Origin: a bacterium
Lineage (GTDB): Bacteria > Patescibacteriota > WWE3 > 2-01-FULL-39-13 > JAQBTZ01
Assembly (NCBI GenBank): GCA_027624675.1
Contig: JAQBTZ010000019.1
Coordinates: forward strand, 1 to 9,136
DNA length: 9,136 nt
Reading direction: 5' to 3'
Part shown: in pieces, positions 5,500 to 9,136 of the stretch
Layout: each line of letters begins with the position of its first letter
How positions within the stretch are numbered: position 1 is the first letter of the stretch
Translations under genes and position numbers: made by a program
Notes under the pieces: generated by a model
Seen by the model: the letters and a program-made list of their open reading frames with translations, nothing else
Databases searched by the model: none
What the model was told of the DNA's origin: nothing

Positions 5500-5715
5500 A
5501 TAAAGTAATGACCTAGCAAACACTGGGTAGCTTAAGAAAGAAAGCCAATTGGTTAGTAGAATCTTACGGGCAAGCCCGTTACAGCTTTAGACCATTATTG
5601 TGGTTTATAAGGCTTGGTTAGTAATAACTAAGCAAATTGAGGTGGCAACACGTTTTTTACGTCCTCAAAAGTATCAAATCTAAATTGATATTTTTATTAG
5701 AGGCGTATTTTTTTT
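5500..5715 (+). promoter_or_regulatory. T-box leader of aspS (tRNA-sensing transcription attenuator)
   Basis: The antiterminator is clear. TTGAGG (5637-5642) pairs with CCTCAA (5663-5668), ACG (5650-5652) pairs with CGT (5660-5662), and the 7-base bulge TGGCAAC (5643-5649) corresponds to the canonical UGGNACC. The bulge UGGC would pair with an uncharged tRNA ending GCCA; bacterial tRNA-Asp and tRNA-Asn have G at the discriminator, which fits the gene. Just upstream is a stem III-like hairpin, GCTTGGTTA (5612-5620) with TAACTAAGC (5625-5633) on a GUAA tetraloop. ACGGG/CCCGT and CTTTAGACC/GGTTTATAAG hairpins lie before it. I could not assign the stem I specifier codon, and stem I looks short or divergent. 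Low charged tRNA should allow readthrough into aspS. Confidence 0.8.
5658..5715 (+). terminator. T-box intrinsic terminator
   Basis: TACG (5658-5661), a bulged T and CCTC (5663-5666) pair with GAGGCGTA (5700-5707). Inside, AAAAGTATCAA (5667-5677) pairs with TTGATATTTTT (5685-5695). Eight T follow (5708-5715). The CCTC strand is the same one used by the antiterminator, so the two folds exclude each other. Confidence 0.8.
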
Positions 5716-5742
5716 ACTCGTCTAATTGAAATTTCAAAAATT

Positions 5743-7032
5743 ATGCAAAGAATCTATATAAAAGATCTGTCAAAGCATGTAGGAAAAGATGTTGTTATTG
5801 AGGGGTTTGTAAATACGCTAAGACATCAGGGTGGGATTAAGTTTATGTTAGTACGAGACGTTACGGATAAGGTTCAAACTGTAGTATTAAAACAAAATAC
5901 TGATAGTTTTGCAGTAGTTGGTGATTTAAGTGTTGAATCTGTAATTAAAATTACAGGACTTGTAAAAGAAGAAAAACAGGCTCCAGGTGGAATTGAGATT
6001 GAGGTGAAAGAGGTTGAGGTTTTATCTAAGGCAGAAGAGTTACCAATCCCTGTTGTTGTTGAAAAAGGCGCAGAAGATGTTGATCAGACACATAGATTTG
6101 ATTATAGGTGGCTTGATTTAAGAAATCCTGAAAAGTTAAAAATTTTTAATGTTTGGACAGAGCTTGAAAGGGGTTTTAGAAGATTTTATGAGAAAGAGGG
6201 TTTTACTCAGATTTACACTCCTTCTTTTATGAGTGCGCCAAGTGAATCAGGGGCTGAAGTTTTTAAGGTAAAATATTTTGAGGGTAGTGCTTATTTGGCT
6301 CAGTCGCCTCAGTTTTACAAGCAAATGGCAATGGCTTCAGGCTTTGAAAAAGTTTTTGTTGTTGGTCCTGTTTTTAGGGCAGAGGCATCATATACTACAA
6401 GGCATATGACAGAGTTTACAGGTTGGGATTTTGAGGTTTCATATATTGAGTCACATTTTGATGTTATGAGTATTGAAGAGGACTTATTGATCTCAGGATT
6501 TAAGCAGGTAAAAGAATCTCTGGATTTAGATATTGAAATTCCGGTTAAACCTTTTCCTAAAATCTCAATGTCAGAGGCAAAAGCAAAACTTAAGCTAGTA
6601 GGTATTTTAAGTGAAAAAAAGGGAGATTTAAGCCCAGAAGAAGAAAGAGAGATTTGTAAGTTAGTGAAAGAGGAGTCTGGGAGTGATTTTGTGTTTATAA
6701 CTGATTATCCAATTGATGTAAGACCTTTTTACCACATGAGACATAAAGATAATCCGAGTTTAACAAAAAGCTTTGACCTTTTATACAAAGGAGTTGAGGT
6801 TACAACAGGTGCACAGCGTGAGCACCGAATTGAAGTTTTAGAGTCACAAGCTAAAGAGAAAGGAATGAGTTTGGATGAGTTAAAAAATTATATTAACTTT
6901 TTTAGGTATGGTTGCCCTCCGCACGGTGGAGTTGGAATGGGGCCAAATCGAATGATAATGAAAATGCTTGATTTACCTAATGTTAAAGAGACTGCTTTCT
7001 TGCCAAGAGATGTTAAAAGGTTGACTCCATAG
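5743..7032 (+). CDS. aspS: Aspartyl-tRNA synthetase, archaeal/eukaryal-type
   Basis: The enzyme charges tRNA-Asp with aspartate in the cytoplasm. At 429 residues it is the short archaeal-type form; bacterial AspRS is near 590 and has a GAD insertion that is missing here. An OB-fold anticodon-binding domain (about 1-105, with GFVNTLRHQGGIKFMLVRDV) leads into the class II core. It shows QSPQFYKQ, motif 2 at about 211-225 (FRAEASYTTRHMTEFTGWDFE) and motif 3 near 394-410 (GVGMGPNRMIMKMLDL), ending in PRDVKRLTP. Short AspRS enzymes of this type may be non-discriminating and also make Asp-tRNA-Asn for the amidotransferase route. Here the residue after GFV is Asn rather than the Trp or His I associate with the two classes, so this is undecided. 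It has no Shine-Dalgarno and lies directly behind the T-box terminator. Confidence 0.95.
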   Translation: MQRIYIKDLSKHVGKDVVIEGFVNTLRHQGGIKFMLVRDVTDKVQTVVLKQNTDSFAVVGDLSVESVIKITGLVKEEKQAPGGIEIEVKEVEVLSKAEELPIPVVVEKGAEDVDQTHRFDYRWLDLRNPEKLKIFNVWTELERGFRRFYEKEGFTQIYTPSFMSAPSESGAEVFKVKYFEGSAYLAQSPQFYKQMAMASGFEKVFVVGPVFRAEASYTTRHMTEFTGWDFEVSYIESHFDVMSIEEDLLISGFKQVKESLDLDIEIPVKPFPKISMSEAKAKLKLVGILSEKKGDLSPEEEREICKLVKEESGSDFVFITDYPIDVRPFYHMRHKDNPSLTKSFDLLYKGVEVTTGAQREHRIEVLESQAKEKGMSLDELKNYINFFRYGCPPHGGVGMGPNRMIMKMLDLPNVKETAFLPRDVKRLTP

Positions 7033-7078
7033 GTTAAATATAAATACAATTGTATGGGTGTGACGAAAGTGCATATTG

Positions 7079-7107
7079 TTGAGTTTAAGTAATAAAAGTA
7101 GTATAAT
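7079..7107 (+). promoter_or_regulatory. Promoter of greA
   Basis: TTGAGT (7079-7084), a 17-base spacer and a perfect TATAAT (7102-7107) predict a start near 7114. That gives a leader of about 90 bases before the greA ATG. Confidence 0.65.
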
Positions 7108-7111
7108 TAAG

Positions 7112-7189
7112 AGTAGTGAAGGTTTATCCTTACTATTACTCCCACAATAATACAATGTTTTGTTATTATGTGTCGTTTTCGACCGTGGG
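7112..7189 (+). other. Structured 5' leader of greA
   Basis: A first hairpin pairs AGTAGTGAAGG (7112-7122) with CCTTACTATTACT (7128-7140), with two bulges. Then CCCAC (7141-7145) can pair with GTGGG (7185-7189). It would enclose TAATA/TATTA (7148-7152 with 7164-7168) and the tight hairpin GTCG-TTTT-CGAC (7172-7183), a three-way-junction-like fold. The second fold ends 17 bases before the ATG and has no T-run, so translational control or mRNA stability is more likely than attenuation. It matches no riboswitch I recognise. Confidence 0.4.
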
Positions 7190-7206
7190 ATAGTTATTGG
7201 AAAGAT

Positions 7207-7662
7207 ATGAATAAAATTATAATGACACAAGAGGGTTTAGACTCTCTAAAAATTGAATATAAAGATTTAACAGAAGTTAAACGAAGAGAAGTAGCGCAGA
7301 AGATAAAAGATGCTGTAGCTCTTGGAGATTTGTCTGAAAATGGTGAGTATGATTCTGCAAGAGACTTACAGGCAGAAATTGAAGGCCGTATTTTGGAGCT
7401 TAATGAGATATTAAAAAGGGTTGAAATTTCTAATAGTGCAAATACAAGTACTGTTTCAGTTGGTTCTAGGATTAAGGTTAAGATTGCTTCAAATGAGTTT
7501 GATTTTCATCTTGTAGGTGCACCGGAAGCTGACCCTTCTATGGGTAAGATCTCACATGAATCACCGATTGGGAAAGCATTACTTGGTGCTAAAAAGGGTG
7601 ATGTGGTTGAAGTGCAGACTCCATCTGGTGTTATGCAATATACTATAATCACAATTTCTTAA
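7207..7662 (+). CDS. greA: Transcription elongation factor GreA
   Basis: GreA enters the RNA polymerase secondary channel and triggers cleavage of backtracked RNA. The product has 151 residues (usual about 158). The N-terminal coiled coil carries GDLSENGEYDSARDLQ; its acidic tip residues are D41 and E44, the same numbering as in Escherichia coli GreA. The C-terminal FKBP-like domain has GKISHESPIGKALLGAKKGDVVEVQTPSG. I chose ATG 7207 (MNKIIMTQEGL) because it matches the family N-terminus and has a weak GGAAAG Shine-Dalgarno, the only one convincing in this window. An ATG at 7168 would add 13 unrelated residues that are leader RNA structure. Confidence 0.95.
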   Translation: MNKIIMTQEGLDSLKIEYKDLTEVKRREVAQKIKDAVALGDLSENGEYDSARDLQAEIEGRILELNEILKRVEISNSANTSTVSVGSRIKVKIASNEFDFHLVGAPEADPSMGKISHESPIGKALLGAKKGDVVEVQTPSGVMQYTIITIS

Positions 7663-7663
7663 G

Positions 7664-7690
7664 AACTATCTGAAATAGTTTATATATTTC
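7664..7690 (+). terminator. Possible weak terminator after greA
   Basis: AACTAT (7664-7669) pairs with ATAGTT (7675-7680) around CTGAA, right after the stop, and is followed by TATATATTTC. The stem is AT-rich and the T tract is broken, so it is weak. Confidence 0.35.
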
Positions 7691-7719
7691 TCCACAAAAC
7701 CAATTGTTTCGAGTATACT
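7691..7719 (+). promoter_or_regulatory. Promoter of the DUF3048 gene
   Basis: TCCACA (7691-7696), 17 bases and TATACT (7714-7719). The ATG at 7727 is 7 bases behind the -10 box, so the mRNA would start at or next to the start codon. Confidence 0.45.
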
Positions 7720-7726
7720 ATTATTA

Positions 7727-8992
7727 ATGCCTGATTCAAGTATAGTTTTGAGTAAACGAGATAAATCCTATTTTAAACCTACACAGGTTGTAGTTTTTTT
7801 TCTTATTTTTTTAATTGTCTCAGTTGGAGGTATATTTTCATATAACTATGTTTTACAGGGTTATAGTAAACCACAGGCAGATATAAAGCCTAACATTGAA
7901 GAAGAATTGGTTAAGAAAGATATTGTAAAAACCACTGATATAAGTCCAATAAATAAACCACAAAATGTATTTTTAGGGCTTGGTGCGTTTTCAAGCACTG
8001 ATTTTGTTAACACTTCTAAATCATCAATAAATTTGTTTACAGGAACAACAGTTTCTGAAGAAAACCAAAACAACCTAAGGTTAAGACCTTGGGCAGTAAT
8101 GATAAAAAATAAGCCTGAAGATCGACCTCAAACAGCAATCGCAGAGGCGGATATTGTTTATGAGGCTGTGGACGAGTTAGGCGTTACTAGTTTGCTTGGT
8201 ATTTTTTATGAAAATAGACCAGTTGAGATAGGTCCAATTGCTGATATAAAATATTATTTTGCAAGTTTAGCTTTAGATTATTCTCCATTTTTAATTTTTA
8301 ATTCTGGCCCTGAAAGTTTTGTTGATAAACCTAATTTAGTAAGTCCAGATGTTGATGTATATAAATATATTGGAGAATATGGACTATATAGCATAAGTAA
8401 AGAAAAAAATGGTGACGGTATTTTTTCTACAGTTATAAATGGAAGTTCGTCTCAAGATTTATTAGATATAGGTAAATTATATAATTATTTAGGTAAAATT
8501 TATGGAAGTTATTTATGGGTAGATTCTGATAATTTTAGCTCCTTTTTGTTTAAAGATGACTTACAAAGCACAACGAATAATATAAAAGAGTTTAGTTTTA
8601 ATTTTTGGGATTTAACTGATTACGAAGTAAAGTGGGTTTACAATGCTGGGCAAAACAATTATTTAAGATTTCAGGGTGGGGTGGCATTTACAGATAAAAA
8701 GAGTGGTGCACAGGTCAAATCTAAAAATATTGTTTTGGCGTTTGTGAAAGAGTCACAAGTTAGTGATGCATTTTCACATTTGAAATATGATCTTATTGGC
8801 AAAGGTGATGCATATTTCTATTTTGACGGAGATATTATAGAAGGATATTGGGAGAAAATTTCAAAAATTTCAAAGATAAAATTTTATAATAATAAAGATG
8901 AGGAAATTAAGTTTAATCGAGGTAATATTTGGGTGGAAATACTACCTATAAAGTCAAAACTTCGTGTTGTAAACACAAAAAACCAACCTTGA
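7727..8992 (+). CDS. DUF3048 domain membrane-anchored protein
   Basis: The product has 421 residues. A basic N-terminus (KRDKSYFK) precedes one membrane segment at about 21-43 (VVVFFLIFLIVSVGGIFSY), then a low-complexity linker to about 115. The N-terminal DUF3048 domain starts at RLRPWAVMIKNKPEDRPQ and contains AEADIVYEAVDELGVTSLLGIF and EIGPIADIKYYF; in most members the last motif reads GPxRSAR, so the Arg residues are replaced here. The C-terminal DUF3048 domain (about 300-415) has YLRFQGGVAFTDKKSGAQV, YFYFDGDIIEGYWEK and GNIWVEILPI. DUF3048 proteins (YerB-like) are extracytoplasmic and of unknown biochemical function. It is preceded by its own -10 box, with no Shine-Dalgarno. No clear terminator follows. 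Confidence 0.92.
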   Translation: MPDSSIVLSKRDKSYFKPTQVVVFFLIFLIVSVGGIFSYNYVLQGYSKPQADIKPNIEEELVKKDIVKTTDISPINKPQNVFLGLGAFSSTDFVNTSKSSINLFTGTTVSEENQNNLRLRPWAVMIKNKPEDRPQTAIAEADIVYEAVDELGVTSLLGIFYENRPVEIGPIADIKYYFASLALDYSPFLIFNSGPESFVDKPNLVSPDVDVYKYIGEYGLYSISKEKNGDGIFSTVINGSSSQDLLDIGKLYNYLGKIYGSYLWVDSDNFSSFLFKDDLQSTTNNIKEFSFNFWDLTDYEVKWVYNAGQNNYLRFQGGVAFTDKKSGAQVKSKNIVLAFVKESQVSDAFSHLKYDLIGKGDAYFYFDGDIIEGYWEKISKISKIKFYNNKDEEIKFNRGNIWVEILPIKSKLRVVNTKNQP

Positions 8993-9037
8993 TTTTACAT
9001 ATTAAATACATAAAAATACTCTTGTTAAGCCATTTTG

Positions 9038-9065
9038 TTGACAATGTTATTAATCTATCTAAAAT
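9038..9065 (+). promoter_or_regulatory. Promoter reading out of the right edge
   Basis: A perfect TTGACA (9038-9043), 16 bases and TAAAAT (9060-9065) form the best -35 match in the window. A start near 9072 would transcribe into a gene beyond the window. Confidence 0.6.
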
Positions 9066-9088
9066 ATAAGTTCGATGAATAGATTAAT
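9049..9088. promoter_or_regulatory. Perfect inverted repeat straddling the right-edge promoter
   Basis: ATTAATCTAT (9049-9058) and ATAGATTAAT (9079-9088) are exact reverse complements separated by 20 bases. They flank the -10 box and predicted start, so they look like paired operator half-sites or a transcript hairpin. A further smaller palindrome, ATCTT-AAT-AAGAT, lies at about 9097-9109 and shares the AGATTAA word. Confidence 0.45.
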
Positions 9089-9136
9089 CCTAAATTATCT
9101 TAATAAGATTAACTTTCTTAAAGGTATCACCTAAAG

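Noticed and set aside
7168..7206. Upstream ATG for greA adding 13 residues
   Set aside because: The extension is unlike GreA N-termini and falls in paired leader RNA. ATG 7207 fits family length and has a Shine-Dalgarno-like motif.
6973..7230. Minus-strand frame across the aspS end and greA start
   Set aside because: It covers the 3' end of aspS, the greA promoter and the leader structure. The composition is low-complexity, with no start signals.
7861..8073. Minus-strand frame inside the DUF3048 gene
   Set aside because: It lies wholly within a well-supported gene and has no recognisable domain.
9075..9134. Short 19-codon frame MNRLILNYLNKINFLKGIT after the last promoter
   Set aside because: It is too short to support, with no ribosome-binding site or known leader-peptide pattern. 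It could be a leader peptide, but nothing beyond its position speaks for it.

Overview
The window is AT-rich and densely packed with genes. It uses standard stop codons: TAA, TAG and TGA all end genes. Shine-Dalgarno motifs are scarce, and several start codons sit directly behind a -10 box. The combination of a VanW-type envelope protein, a DUF3048 protein, a small GIY-YIG protein beside a tRNA, GreA and a short archaeal-type aspartyl-tRNA synthetase suggests a Candidate Phyla Radiation (Patescibacteria) genome, perhaps of the Microgenomates or Katanobacteria kind. That placement is inference from gene content, not from a marker gene.

Layout, left to right. (1) The 3' part of a membrane-anchored VanW-domain protein (+) converges on a small membrane-anchored hypothetical gene (-), with a GC-rich hairpin between them. 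(2) A tRNA-Glu(CUC) gene is followed by about 125 bases of hairpin-forming spacer. Then come a GIY-YIG endonuclease-like gene, a cytidine-deaminase-like gene split by an in-frame TAA, and an HhH-GPD DNA glycosylase-like gene. The last two are one base apart, making a small nucleotide and DNA-damage cluster (+). (3) Convergent to it lies a two-gene minus-strand operon: a small integral membrane protein overlapping (ATGA) an Erm-like 23S rRNA adenine dimethyltransferase. (4) Divergent from that operon, a T-box leader with a full antiterminator/terminator pair controls aspS. (5) greA follows, with its own promoter and a structured leader, and then a DUF3048 protein. (6) The window ends in a strong-looking promoter straddled by a perfect 10-bp inverted repeat, reading into a gene outside the window.

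The most striking signal is in the Erm-like gene. A TTTG tetranucleotide tract (12.75 units, 51 bp) lies inside the coding sequence, exactly at the family's conserved FTxxQ position. In the present tract length the protein ends four codons after the tract. In one other frame, 64 further stop-free codons encode what looks like the missing Erm C-terminus (a QLDFEIWLNLF-like helix and a basic NRTRVDKNWRKF tail). Gain of one unit or loss of two would rejoin the frames; the third frame ends after six codons. This is the architecture of a phase-variable contingency locus acting on a ribosomal RNA methyltransferase, and I know of no described example of that in this kind of organism.

Together the genes cover translation (tRNA-Glu, aspS with tRNA-sensing control, Erm-like rRNA methylation), transcription elongation (greA), repair and salvage (glycosylase, deaminase) and cell envelope (VanW, DUF3048, two small membrane proteins).
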